64,000 bases of DNA from Clytia hemisphaerica (Eukaryota > Cnidaria > Hydrozoa > Leptothecata > Clytiidae), in assembly GCA_902728285.1 (NCBI GenBank), contig CACVBU010000743.1, positions 715,068-779,067 on the forward strand, read 5' to 3'. Numbering within the stretch: position 1 is the first letter of the stretch; each line of letters starts with the position of its first letter. Positions 49,790-61,263 of the stretch are shown piece after piece. The notes under the pieces were generated by a model that was given only the letters and a program-made list of their open reading frames with translations, had not been told where the DNA came from and searched no databases. The position numbers were made by a program, and so were the translations under genes.

Positions 49790-51510
49790 TACAGATTTTC
49801 AACATACGTTTTCAAATAAGGTTATGAGAAGAGGATGGGCGGAGTAAATTTTCCCTTAAAAATAAAGAATGTTTCTTCTTTAGGACGAGTTTAAAAAAGG
49901 CTGTTCAACTGTTACGTATATTCTGAAACACTGAATCAATGATTGAAATTATCTTTTTTTCTGTTGATAAAGATGATGGAGTCTCCCACAGTGCCTAATT
50001 TACGAAAAAAAAGGTTTCAAAAAGTTTTCCATAACAGTAACAGTAGGGTTAGTATAATAATGTGTCGGGTTTGATTAATAATTAATGATACACCCCCTTC
50101 TTATTTTGTTATGAAAAGCAATTGAGATTTATGTTCAATTCTGAAATACTTTCACTTTTTTTTTAACAATTTGATTTCTTTAATTTGTTTGACTCTATCT
50201 CCCTTATTTTCTATATAGATTTTTTTAATGTTAAATCTTTACTTTTTCATCTCTATCATGTTGTTTGGTGGGTATGATTTTACTGTGACTAAGGTTCTTC
50301 ATTTTTCACTTTTTTGACACTGGACAGGATGTCTTTGTATGGGTGGAATGGGTTATTCCAAAAAAGATTTGTCCCCTCCCCTATGTTGAGGAGGTCTTTT
50401 TTGGGAAAGGGGTTACTTCCCTTGGATTTTTTTCACATTATTTTGACAACCCTGGATTTTAGACCTCATTTTACTGACCACCGTGGATATTTAAATTTCG
50501 GGACCACCCAGGACACCATACCTCCTCGACATAGGGGCTAAAGACTATTTCTGGAATAGCTCAGTTTGTGATAACTGGTGTCTATAGTTCATACTAATGT
50601 GACAGGGTAACTTATTTTACCTTCAGGAGACATGTCCTTTATTTATATAAAGTTCAACCTGTGAGTCCAATTTCGAACTCAAAAATGTAGTGTTGTCCAG
50701 TCTGGGACCATCCATATAGTAAGTACACAAAGAAGGTGGAGAGAGGGTTTAGCGAAAAAAAGTAGCGCTTTTTTCTAAAAAAGTGTGATCAGTGAAAGAA
50801 TTAAAAAATCTATTTGGCTGTGATATTAACTGTGAGGTGGGAAATTCGAACTCATAGCCCAAACCGTACATTTGGCATTTGGCATCAGTATATATATAAG
50901 ATGATTCTCCCCAGGTTAGTTAACACTTTTATTTGAAACTTTTAATTTTTTTCATGGGCTGTCATTCGTTGATTTTTTGGATAAATTTTCATTTGAGACT
51001 ATCCACCCCAAGCTGTCTTTAGGTGTAGTGCAACCCATGTGATTGAGACAGAATTTCCAGGTATTTCATTGAAAAATCAAGATTTTGAAAGAAATTTTTT
51101 TTAATTAGAACAAACTCAACTACAAAAACCATCTGCTTGGACTTAATTTTCTTTTCCGAAATTAAAAAAAAGTCACAAAGAAAAAAATTCCGCAATAAAA
51201 CAGAAAAATTAAGATCTGCAAAAAAAATACAAGGTAAATAAAAATTAGCGATTCCTTTACTATTCATGTATGTTTACTTTAGGTGAGAGTCTCATAATTT
51301 TCCTAAATGAAAAAAAGTTCTTCTAGAATACAAGGTTCCAATGTACAAAAATATATCATAAAAATTCTTCAAATCAAAGTCTATGCCGCCGCCAATACGA
51401 TGCTCTCATAATTTTCAGTATTTGTTTTTCTGAATGGAAAACTTTCAAGTGGTTTGTTGCAGGGATAGAAGTAGATGATGGTGCTGTCTGTTTAGGTTGA
51501 TTTGCAAATC
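49790..51510. other. No gene seen
   Basis: AT-rich, with several short open frames lacking splice context or motifs. Confidence 0.45.
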
Positions 51511-51513
51511 TTT

Positions 51514-52830
51514 TTAGGTTTTAGTCCACCGGGTTCTCTTATCAAAGTCACCGTCAACGAGAAATGACGCTCTAATATTCGATAACTCATTATCATCGAC
51601 CGCGGTCGAGATGATGGATTCCACCCTATGGCGCCAAGAATTGCGGTCGCGCATGGCAATCTCCAGGTCACTATAATGAAGCCCAGTGTCCTTGCTGACT
51701 GCGTCAGTAAAAGTTAACTTTCTCGATCTTTGAAACAACCGCTTGGGCTTCCAGAGTAAGAGAGAGGAGATGATTTCTGCGGACGCACGAAGGGAATGGC
51801 CAGCAAACTGAACACGCCTAGCCTTTAAGATGTTGGAAGCGAACCATAGATGGTGTTTTTGTGCCAGGAAAGATTTTTAATTCTTATTAGAAGGCGTGTG
51901 TACGTTCCATCGAGTTGTTTTTCTAATTTACGTGTGAAGGACCACGTTTCCGAATCATAGAGAAGAAAAGGTTCTATGGTGGATTTAAAAACTTTGATCT
52001 TAAGGTTAGAGTCAAGAAGAGATGTCTAAATTTTGTGTAGTTTGTTACACGCACCCCAGACAAGTGCTTTGCGAATCTTATAGACATAAGCCTATGGAAT
52101 TTGCAGCCAATTCTAGTGCATTTAGTAATTTTTGAGCGTCTGCAAGCTTAGAACTGGTCAGAGCTATATCATCAGCCCGGGGGGGGGGCACTGGGTTTGG
52201 GGACTGACGGTATGTGCGGGCCAAAAATTGGCTTTTAAAATTGCACCCTTACAGTGCAGCAAAAATCAGTGAAAATCATACCCTTAGAGTGCATTTTCCC
52301 CAAAATTTTCGATCCTTTTCGTGCAAAAGATGGTCAATATTCTAGCATTTTTGGTCAAAATATCTAGATTTTTCAAAAAATTTCTGAAATTTCTACCCTT
52401 ACAGTGCATCTCTAGTTTTTCCGACCCTTACAGCGCATTTAAAACATATTGGAAAAGGTACCCTTAGGACCCGCTCATACCCGTCGGTCTTTTTGCCCAG
52501 CTGCCCCCCCCCCGGGATCATCAGCAAAGTCTGTATCAGTGAGATAAGTTGCTGGACTACGAGGCCAATGTTTATCTTCAAGAAGAAAACCACAATGTGA
52601 GATTTTATCAACAGAAATGCGCATGATGTAATCTACAACTAAAATAAAAAGAAACGGGGCGAGGGTATCACCTTGAAAGATATCTACTAAGATGGGAAAA
52701 GTATCAGTCTCGCCGTCTGTAGTCTGGATAGAAGATTTGGTGTCTGTATAAAGAAGCTTGATGGCATTAATGATTTTCGTGGGAATGCCATATAGTGAGA
52801 GGATATCAACTGTATTTAATATTGGTGGTT
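51514..52830 (-). mobile_element. Decayed LINE reverse transcriptase, split by a MITE
   Basis: Reading minus: LSLYGIPTKIINAIKLLYTD, then FQGDTLAPFLFILVVDYIMR and TDTDFADD, then (after the insertion at 52176-52516) IALTSSKLADAQKLLNALEL, and near the end ARRVQFAGHSLRASAEIISS, LLLWKPKRLFQRSRKLTF and RDRNSWRHRVESI. These are reverse-transcriptase palm motifs and the C-terminal part of a non-LTR element of a kind widespread in marine invertebrates. Several frameshifts and stops show it is dead. Confidence 0.85.
52176..52516 (+). mobile_element. CCCGGGGG-ended MITE, copy 3
   Basis: CCCGGGGGGGGGCACTGGG and GCTGCCCCCCCCCGGG ends, flanked by the 8-bp duplication ATCATCAG (52168-52175 and 52517-52524). 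The interior repeats ACCCTTACAGTGCA words. It is inserted in the FADD codons of the LINE. 341 bp. Confidence 0.95.
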
Positions 52831-53440
52831 GTGAATATTCAGATTCAAGCCTTTTCGAAAGTAAATAGGATTTTAAAACATTTTGTAGAGGGAGTCCGGA
52901 ATTATACTATGTTTGTATGGAGTCGTTTTTCCTTTACTCTCCAATGTGATTATTTCCTACTGTTTCCTTTTCAAAGGGAGTTTGTTAATGTTACATATAA
53001 GTTCTGTTTGATATTACATACATACAATCAGCCTGTACATGTGCCGCCTCCCTCTGCGGGTGCCGGTCAGGTAGAACACACACAATAGATTTTCTGCAAT
53101 TTGTGAAAAAAGAGTCGGCTACAGGCTGTTTAAGTTATCCTATTGTTTTTTCTCTGTGATTTGATTTGATTTATTAAAGCTGGTTGGTTTGACTCGTGGC
53201 TGAAATGAAATCTTTCTTTTCTAGTAGTTTGCTTGTCGGTTTTAATCGATTGGTAAAATTTATGGAGATATTTTTTTGTGTCCGGCCGGAAAAAGAATAT
53301 CGTCTTCTAAGGGAATGAAATGAGTATTATGACAGGTCAAATTTTTGAAGCACAAATTTTTTAACACTTGTTGTAAACTGAAGGGTTGATGTTCATTCGA
53401 ATTATAGAAGTTCGAGTTAAAGAGTCTTCGCTGTATTTAC
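52831..53440. other. No gene seen; pogo-like scrap
   Basis: AT-rich; TTCGAATTATAGAAGTTCGAG and AGAGTCTTCGCTGTA near 53395-53436 are pogo-like debris. Confidence 0.45.
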
Positions 53441-53621
53441 AATAGACCTTATCGGAGTTTTTGATTTTAATAAAAAAGTGATGCATTGTGGGATTGTTTC
53501 GAGTGTATTACAATAGAATTCCCTCCAGGAATTTCTAAAAGATTTCTATTGTAATACACTCGAAACAATCCCACAATGCATCGCTTTTTTAGAAAAATCA
53601 AAAACTCCGATAAGGTCTATT
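53441..53621. mobile_element. Foldback element, AATAGACCTTATCGGAG ends
   Basis: A near-perfect palindrome: AATAGACCTTATCGGAGTTT, ATGCATTGTGGGATTGTTTC and TGTATTACAATAGAA are followed by their inverses. 181 bp, non-coding. A deletion derivative is at 47186-47258. Confidence 0.92.
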
Positions 53622-54194
53622 ATAATGGAAAGTCTGTCCCCTGGGAGGCATTTTATTTAGAACTAGAAAATTGACCTTTAAAAGGAAGGAAGAAATTTAG
53701 CTTTTTTTTAATCGTGATCCTTTGAGGAGGTAAGTTTTCAATTATTTTTGTTTTAAAAAGCTTTTTAAGTGGGTTGGGTTTTGTTACCAATAACGAGATG
53801 TTTGAGTTACAAAAGGTACCCTTTACCAATTATCGCACATAATATTTTGGAGATTCTATGCACTAACAATTTCTGTTGAAAAGGGAGGGAACCAAAATTA
53901 ATCAAAATCTTTTACAATACTTTTCCGAGGGGGCTTTCGAGAATCCGGTATTTTTGAAATTGACCGGTATTCCGGTATTTTGTACCTTTGGAAGCCCGTC
54001 TGTTAAAGGAAATCCGTCAAGTTTCTTTTGTAACATGTGGATGTCCGTCCCAAAAAAGCTCTTAGTGTCATAATTTGGGGTCAGATTCTAGACATTCCAT
54101 CGAGATTTACCAAAGCTGGTTGCAGCACTGTTTTATACCTACGATGAGGTGATCTTTCTGTTGAAAAGCTGAACTCATCGAAACCTTTTCTCCT

Positions 54195-55215
54195 AGACTA
54201 TGCTATAGTGTAAGACAAATCACTATCTAAGAAATAAGCCCAAAGCCGAAGAGAATTCGCAAACGGGTTTTTTTTTGCCGAAAAGAGTTTACAGTCGGTA
54301 GAGTTTGCCAGCCAGTCGTTTGCCAGTCGTTTCTTCGAAACTCTCCAGCCGATTTTTTCTCCGTACACCGCCACAACGCCATAACGCCATATTTTCCCGC
54401 CTTTACTATCACTGTAACGGACGATAACACCGTCTACTTTTCTCCTTACAGTCATCTGTTTTTCACCCTGCAACAATAATATATCGAAACGTATAATTAT
54501 ATATCTGGAGGGCACATTGCTATACATTGTATATCTGGAACTATAATTTTTATTTTGACTTTCTATTTAAGTCTCTTTAAAATAGATTGAAATAGTTGTT
54601 ATTGCGTGTCGAAAATATTTATACCTGGTTGCCTTGAGTGATATTTATATGATTTTACAACAACTTCTTTTTTACTTGGCAAAGATTTTTTCCGGGTTTT
54701 TTTTATCAGAAGCTCTGAGGGATGTATAGAGATTTCTTGATGTTCAGAGTCATTTTCGTTCTCATTTGGTATGCTCTGATCGGATGGAGGTCAACAATCG
54801 GCCATTTCATGTTTGTAATGAATAATGGGAAATCAAGGGATCAAAACCGTTTTTGAAAAGTCATTCCCAGTACAGGTTAAAGATTAATTTAAGCTCGAAA
54901 TTGTTGTATCCCAGCCGCTCGTAAAATTTCAACTGTGTAGCCTTCTTCGACTTAAAAGGAAGTCGTTTTCAAAGAAGAATCTAGACGATGTTATCGTCCG
55001 TTACAGTGATAGTTGAAGGTGGGAAAATATGGCGTTATGTTAGTATACGGAAAAATATCGGCGGAAGAGTTTCGAAGATTTTGACTGTTTTTGTATTTTG
55101 CGACAAAAGCGTATAGTCTAAGACTGGCAACTCTACCGACTGTAAACTCTTTTCGGCAAAAAACCGTTTACGAAAATTTTCTTTGACTTTAGGCTTATTT
55201 CTTAGATAGTGATTT
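54195..55215. mobile_element. GTCCGTTACAGTGATAG family, inverted pair
   Basis: 54195-54435 (minus) and 54990-55215 (plus) are copies of the repeat at 29905-30145, facing each other across about 550 bp of AT-rich DNA. They may be the arms of one element or two insertions. Open frames on the minus strand here are repeat sequence. Confidence 0.7.
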
Positions 55216-55259
55216 TAATTCAATTACTCGTTTTAGGTCGTCAAGCTATAACTACTTGA

Positions 55260-56530
55260 AAAGCTAAAAAAAGTTAGGAAGTTGCTCTTTAAAAAAGACA
55301 AAACGAAAATTTTGACGTCACATCCAAAATTTCTTGTTGAGTTAGCTAACTCGATTTTTTTTATCAAATTGAAATTTTCGAGTTAGCTAACTCAATTCTT
55401 CGGTCAAATTAAAATTTTTCAAAATTTTCGAGTTAGCTAACTCGATTTTGTTTAGCAAATTAAAATTTTGGAGTTAGCTATCTTATACAAAAAAGTGTTG
55501 TGCATCTACAAAAACTAAACAAAAGCACGCTGTTTTTATTTTATGTAACACTTTGTGGTTTATTTTGCTTTCCTTTACGGCATTTTCTAAATTGGCGTTT
55601 AATGTACCTAAAACAAAGAAATTTCCAGTGGAGTGGACAAAATAATTGACAACGGTTAGATAGACGATATCGGCTTAACGTGAAAACTCAGATTTGATCC
55701 CCGAATATTGCCCACACTGCTTTGTGCGGAAAAAATTTCACCGTGAAATTTTTTCCGCGCAAAGCATTGTGGGCAATATTCGGGGATATATCTGAGTTTT
55801 CACTTAAGCCGATATCGTCAATTGTTTAGTAATCGACCACATAAGGAATGGAACTTTTGTAGAAGAATTATCAGATTTTGTCGCCATTTGCTTTTATTCT
55901 TTAACACTCAAAGGAAACCTAAAGGATTAAAAGCGTGCTATAAGAATCTATAACAGCTGACATGTTCAGTCAGCGGAATTAAAAAATATAAAGCCGCTTG
56001 ATTGTGTCAATTTTTTGGCCATTCTCAAGTATATACAAATCGTAACTATTAATTTTGGACGAAATCTCCCAAAAGAGAAAATTCCACTTATAAAAAGATA
56101 CTCCCCTGTTGGAAACATTTTTTCCGACCTCGTTTATTGGAACAAATTCACCATATTCAGAAAGTACGGAACTGTACAGCTATCAAAATAAACAATATAA
56201 ACAAAAACGTGTTATGTAAAAACTGTGTGATTTTGTTTATTTTCCGTAGATACGCGACACTTTCTTGCATAAGATAGCTAACTCGAAGCTTTTAATTTGT
56301 TAAACAAAATCGAGTTAGCGAACTCGAAAATTTTAATTTGATAAACAAAGTCGAGTTAGCTTACTCGAAAATTTCGAAAGGTTGTAATATCACAAAAGAA
56401 ATTGAGTTAGAGAAATCAGAAATCGAGTTAGATATTTTGATTGTGACGTCAAAATTTTCGTTTGATGACATCATAACGCCGTCTTTTGCTAACTCGGTTT
56501 TCTAACTCGGTTTTTCTAACTCGGGAATTC
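55260..56530. mobile_element. About 1.27-kb element with GAGTTAGCTAACTC-rich inverted arms
   Basis: ACGAAAATTTTGACGTCAC (left, about 55303) and GTGACGTCAAAATTTTCGTTT (right, about 56442) are inverted. Both arms carry several copies of the palindromic CGAGTTAGCTAACTCG or halves of it. No ORF is seen in the middle. The foldback at 55660-55820 is nested inside. Confidence 0.8.
55660..55820. mobile_element. Foldback element, AGACGATATCGG ends
   Basis: TAGACGATATCGGCTTAACG, CCCCGAATATTGCCCACA and GCGGAAAAAATTTCAC are followed by their inverses; almost fully palindromic over 161 bp. Its centre matches the sequence cut by the window end at 63949-64000. Confidence 0.9.
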
Positions 56531-57100
56531 CGAGCCTCTTTATCATCTCGTACATTTTTAACAATTTTAACCTTTATTTCATTCATGACGTAAGTTTATC
56601 AGTTTATTGATCTACGTAGAATATCCTTTCGCCTTGTATTTGAGGGGAAGAAATCAAGTTAATCAATATAAAATCTTTTTTGATGATCTGCTCAGGATAA
56701 AGCTTAACTACTACCAAAAGAAATAATTTCTTCTTTTTTTTCATGAATTTTTCACGGCTGTACTTCCTCTTTATTTTTTTATCACCAACCTACTATATCA
56801 AAGATTTTTTTGCCGCGATAAACTTTTCTTTTATTTATTATCAACCTTTTCTTTGTTCATGTAGGACCAAATATTTTTCTCTCCATTGTCTTATTATTTT
56901 TCCTCCCGTAAAATTTCATTTCTTGTTTGCAATAATATTCCTTTCTTTGCCATAGTTTATTCATTGGTCATAATATTTGGAACATGCATATTAAGGTAAT
57001 ATTAAAACAACAAGTATGTCTATGTGTGTTTTTGGACCTACAGTACCTCAGAGGTCCTTTAATTTAACCTTTGTTTGTTCTTTCGTTCGTCTGTTCCGTT
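56531..57100. other. No gene seen
   Basis: T-rich DNA; the open frame at 56743-56955 is compositionally T-rich and has no support. Confidence 0.45.
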
Positions 57101-57109
57101 CATCTGTTA

Positions 57110-57412
57110 CACCCCCTTCTCACAGAACCACTGGGACCCCTTCCCAACTGGAAAAATTGGCCAAAATATCGTCCCCGGTCGAAAAATATTCTCCAATTTT
57201 TGTCCCCACTGAAAGTAGTGGAAAAAAAACAATCCTCACTGCAAAATATTATGCCATTTTCCCCATCCCCACTGAATTTTCTGACTTGAATAGAAAAGAT
57301 TTGAAATCCCCAGCCATAAAAAATATGAGAATATCAATCCCCATCGAGTTTAGTCCGTTATTTTTATCCCCACTGGCTGAAAAAATCCTACCGGGTCTGT
57401 GAGAAGAGGGTG
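57110..57412 (+). mobile_element. CACCCCCTTCTCACAG-type TIR element, copy 3
   Basis: CACCCCCTTCTCACAGAACC and GGGTCTGTGAGAAGAGGGTG ends. ATCTGTTA before and TTCTGTTA after is a 7-of-8 match, suggesting an 8-bp hAT-type duplication. The open frames here are element sequence. Confidence 0.88.
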
Positions 57413-57640
57413 TTCTGTTACCAGCTTTGTTCGGGATTGGCTTGTTCTGATGTTCGAGAGATCTGTTCTTGAGAGAAAAATAAAACTGATTCTTTGTTGG
57501 ACTATATGTGGAAATATAGAATATTGGAATTATGACAGTTTTGAGAGGGGTAAATTTTATGATTTTGGAACCCTTGTCCTGCTAACTGCTTCCGAAACTT
57601 GTTTGCCTTGTCGCGAACAACTTAAAATGTCCTAGTTATA

Positions 57641-57987
57641 CACGCTTTTTTTATAAGAATACACTTTATAAGAATGTCCATGATGAAAATGGCCGAAAAA
57701 TTAAGAATAATGCTAAGAATATCACCATTATGGAATTTTGCTACTCAAGCTAAGAATGTCATTATAGAGCATTTTCAATTATAAATTGTCAATTACCCCC
57801 AAGTAAGGCTCACTTCTTTCACAAAAAGGCCATTTTATGCTTAAGACATATACTAAATGTTAAATCTATTCTGAATTAGGATCCTAACCTAAGAATGCTG
57901 TAAGAATATTTTAGGATGATTTTCCCAAAAAAGTTAAGAATATCCATGATGAAATGGATTTTCACCATTCTTATAAAAAAAAGCATG
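57641..57987. mobile_element. TATAAGAAC family, copy B
   Basis: CACGCTTTTTTTATAAGAAT and TTCTTATAAAAAAAAGCATG ends, TA outside. The interior is rich in TAAGAAT words. Confidence 0.8.
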
Positions 57988-58140
57988 TAGCTGATCTATT
58001 TTGGAAACAAAAAAAATGTTTTTCGTAAACAAAATTTTTTAACCTTTTTTTCATCGGACTTCAACTCCATATGGTGTTTGAAATGTAGCATTTTCCCTCA
58101 ACTTCCAGACCCTTACAAAGAGAAGCCGAACTATCAAATA

Positions 58141-58360
58141 CACTCCTTTTTTATAAGAACTAGTATATTACAAATCTTTGATGAGGTTTGGTTGTTCTTA
58201 TCCTGTTTTTCTATTTCTTTGTAAATTAGGTTAACCTACTTTTTACTAACTTAACCCCACAATTTACCCATTCCAGGGTCATCAATGTTCTTAAATTGTT
58301 TTTATTTTTCAGCATTTTTGAGCTTTGTTATTCTTATGAAATTATTCTTATAAAAAAGTG
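58141..58360. mobile_element. TATAAGAAC family, copy C
   Basis: CACTCCTTTTTTATAAGAAC and ATTCTTATAAAAAAGTG ends, TA outside. Confidence 0.8.
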
Positions 58361-58475
58361 TACAGTAAAAAAACAAACACTCTGAAAAACTTTTTAAAAA
58401 CAAGTCAATTAATACTTTTTATCACAGTTTGAAGCAAGGCATCACAACTTTTGTTTTCCCTTCTTTTTCTTGGCA

Positions 58476-58863
58476 GGCATAGTGGTATAGTGGTTATCAC
58501 CCCCGACTCCCGCCTGGGAGGCCCGAGTTTGATACCCACCGTGTCTCTACAATTCACTTGGCAAGTGAATATACGTCGCCCTTCGCCCGGGTCAACCCAT
58601 ACCATGTGAGGGGAATTGGGTACCATTACTCTCATACAAGAGTGTGGGTAGATTAGACAGAGATTGTGACGTGCCGTGTCACTCATAAGGTTCGGCCTCG
58701 CGTGAGCATCGCTCTCCCAGTATCGTTCGAGTGTCATGGTATACGCCATGACTTGTCAGCTTGCGCCTGTCAAGTAGCAGTGTCTGTCAGCGCCGTGATT
58801 CCTACCCTTCGTGGGTAGGACCCATCCCGAATGCGTTCAGAGGGCTCGTATCTATCTATCTTC
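58476..58863 (+). mobile_element. tRNA-derived SINE, copy 3, different tRNA head
   Basis: Head GCATAGTGGTATAGTGGTTA with GAGTTTGATACCC as B-box, unlike the head of copies 1 and 2. The body from AATTCACTTGGCAAGTGAAT onward is the same family. TTCTTGGCAG flanks both ends (target duplication). The body is diverged, so this is probably an older or sister subfamily. Confidence 0.88.
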
Positions 58864-58947
58864 TTGGCAGCGAAGTAAACTAAAGATGTTATGATTACAT
58901 AAGGTATAATAGTTCTTTCTTTCTTGTGAGTAACAACAAATTTAATA

Positions 58948-59492
58948 CGGTAGAGTCTCTTTAACTCGACTCGAGGCATTCCCGGGGGCACTCGATTTCG
59001 ATACGACGGTATGTGCCGCGCAAAATCTGCTTTTCAAAATCGTACCCTTACAGTACATTATGTACATATCTTCAACCCTTATAGTGAACTATATTTCTCA
59101 GCTGTAAATCTGCGTGAAAGAAGAAGCTTGGGAAATTTTCTGTTTCAAAGAAAAACTGGGAAAATTATTCTTGTCAGCTGTAATTATCAGACAATAGAAA
59201 CTTTTTCAAACAAACGAGAAGCAAAAACCTTTCTTTTTTAAAAACAATTATTTTGAATTTGTTTTAAAATTCGACCTTTGCATAGTGAAATCTCACAGAA
59301 ACACACCCGTACAGTGCATTTTGGGATGCTGAAAAACCCCACCCTTAAGCACGGCACCTGACGTAGGCCAGATCATATGAGTGCCCCCCTCCCCCGGGGA
59401 GGCATTGTTTAGTGAAGGGACAAGAAAGCTTGTTCGAATTAAGAAGATATTCAAGTAATGGAGGTTCGAGTTCTGGAAACTTAACAACTGTA
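58948..59492. mobile_element. pogo-like element hosting a CCCGGGGG MITE
   Basis: CGGTAGAGTCTCTTTAACTCGA at the left and TTCGAGTTCTGGAAACTTAACAACTGTA at the right are the inverted ends. The middle is interrupted by the element at 58981-59398. Confidence 0.75.
58981..59398 (+). mobile_element. CCCGGGGG-ended MITE, copy 4
   Basis: CCCGGGGGCACTCGATTTCG and GTGCCCCCCTCCCCCGGG ends, exact 8-bp duplication GAGGCATT (58973-58980 and 59399-59406). The interior has ACCCTTACAGTACA-type words. 418 bp. Confidence 0.93.
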
Positions 59493-59493
59493 A

Positions 59494-59737
59494 TACACCA
59501 GTAAAAAATTTCTGAGGCTCGACTGTTTTTATTTTTTTGGCAATTTGAGCCTCAAATTGTTCTTATCCTGTTCTTATTATAGGATGCAATTAAGGTATTT
59601 TAGGCGTTATACCCAATTTTTACTACTTTAACCCCTAATTTGCTTGAAATTGAGTAATTTCAGGCTCAGCATTGTTCTTATTTTTTGGCGATTTTGAGCC
59701 TCATTGTTCTTATAAAATTGTTCTTATATAAAAAAGT
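59494..59737. mobile_element. TATAAGAAC family, copy D (left end diverged)
   Basis: The right end TTCTTATATAAAAAAGTG|TA is intact; the left end CACCAGTAAAAAATTTC has lost its match. It shares GAGCCTC and TTCTTAT words inside. Confidence 0.6.
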
Positions 59738-60419
59738 GTATATTACTGGAGTAAATGTCTTTGTCTATGTCATGAAAGTTTCATGAAGATTTACCATCAA
59801 AGTGAAATTAAGACCATTACTTAAAGAGTAGATGACTAAAAACCATCATTGCTGGTAAGCCCCTTTGGATTGAACCACGATAAACGTCTTACAGGTTACA
59901 TACTAAGACAGAAGTGTGACATGTTTAGTGTTCATGTGCGGGAATCAAAACTAGATCCTCAAATATCAGAAATTTTTAGAATTAGAAGATGCTCGCGCGG
60001 CAATTGGCGGCTACGGTCGAAAAGTTGTATTCTTGGAAAGTATTTTAGACCATAAAACAATAGGACATCGAATTTCTTTCAACTTTCCTTTGTTTCCATT
60101 CATTTTCCGCTGAAATAACTTTTTTCTTTCATTTTTCCCTTCTCCTATCCCCCGCTGTCTGGTATATTTGTCAGTATCCTTAAAACAGATGGCTCAAAAA
60201 AATTTCACGAGCCACATTTTTTGACAAATAAAAACAAGGGAATCTAAAATCTCTTACTTAAGTTAATATTGGAAGTCTCGTTGGAGCGGTAATCTGATAT
60301 TTTCCGGATTTCAGAGAGGGAGCTTCCGAAAAGACAATCACTTTTATTTTGGCAAAGGGTTAAGTACTGGTTATCCTTTTTGATCCTTTTTTGCATCATG
60401 CTACCTTTTTTTTTGTAAG

Positions 60420-60972
60420 ATACACTTCTGACTCACAGCCCAGGTCGAATTTTGTTCCTCAAAAGGGATAAAAGTTCCTATTGAAAACTGAATGGGGATA
60501 GAAATTTTATTGTTCCAAGGTTAAAAAATCTAGTGGGGATAGTTTTGGAGTGCAACTTTTAAACATTAAATTTCGAGTGAGGATAAAATCAAAGTTAAAG
60601 GAAATTTTCGCTAAATTTTCCAGTGAGGCTGAGGTCCCATCGGTTGTTTGACACAGTGGTGTTAAGATGCTGGAAAGGGATAAAGTGTTATAAGTATAAC
60701 AGGTACAAGTACATCCCAGGTTCAAATCAAAGAAAAATTGTAACGAGCTGAAGCATGAAGCTGAAGCTGAGTGTTAAACAGGTTTAAGTCCTTCCCTTAG
60801 AGAGACTTTTTTACAATTTTTGCTTTCAAATCAAAAAAATTACCTAAAAATCCGACCCTTAGAAAGACTAATTCAAAAATTTCTGATTTTCCAACCTTTA
60901 GAGAAACTTTGAAAGGTGAAAAAAACGACCCTTAAGGCATGCACATGTTTGCCTAAGCATCCCCCTGGGAAG
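60420..60972. mobile_element. Decayed elements of two families
   Basis: 60440-60660 has TCACAGCCC, GTGGGGATAG and GAGTGAGGAT words, like an inverted, diverged CACCCCCTTCTCACAG-type element. 60795-60972 has CCCTTAGAAAGAC and AAGCATCCCCCTGGG, like the right part of a CCCGGGGG element. Confidence 0.5.
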
Positions 60973-61263
60973 GTTTTATATAAAGTATTCTTGCAAAGTA
61001 GGCTCGAACCCAGTCTAATTTCATTTCATTACTTTTATCAAAGTTATAGTTCAATGTAGTGAAAGTAGTTATTATTTTCATCTGTAAAATTAACAAGTCC
61101 GTCAAAAAAGATTTTAATTTTAAACACTTAGTCTTATTGAGTCGCATTATAATCCAACGAATTAATTTCCTAAAATTCCTTGTAATCTAGTCTTAGAGTT
61201 TACAGACACGTACATAATCGATGAGAAAACTTATTCACGGTTTATATCGAGTTTGGAAACTAT

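Noticed and set aside
57016..57402. 128-codon open frame
   Set aside because: It overlaps the CACCCCCTTCTCACAG-type element; the same element gives unrelated frames in other copies.
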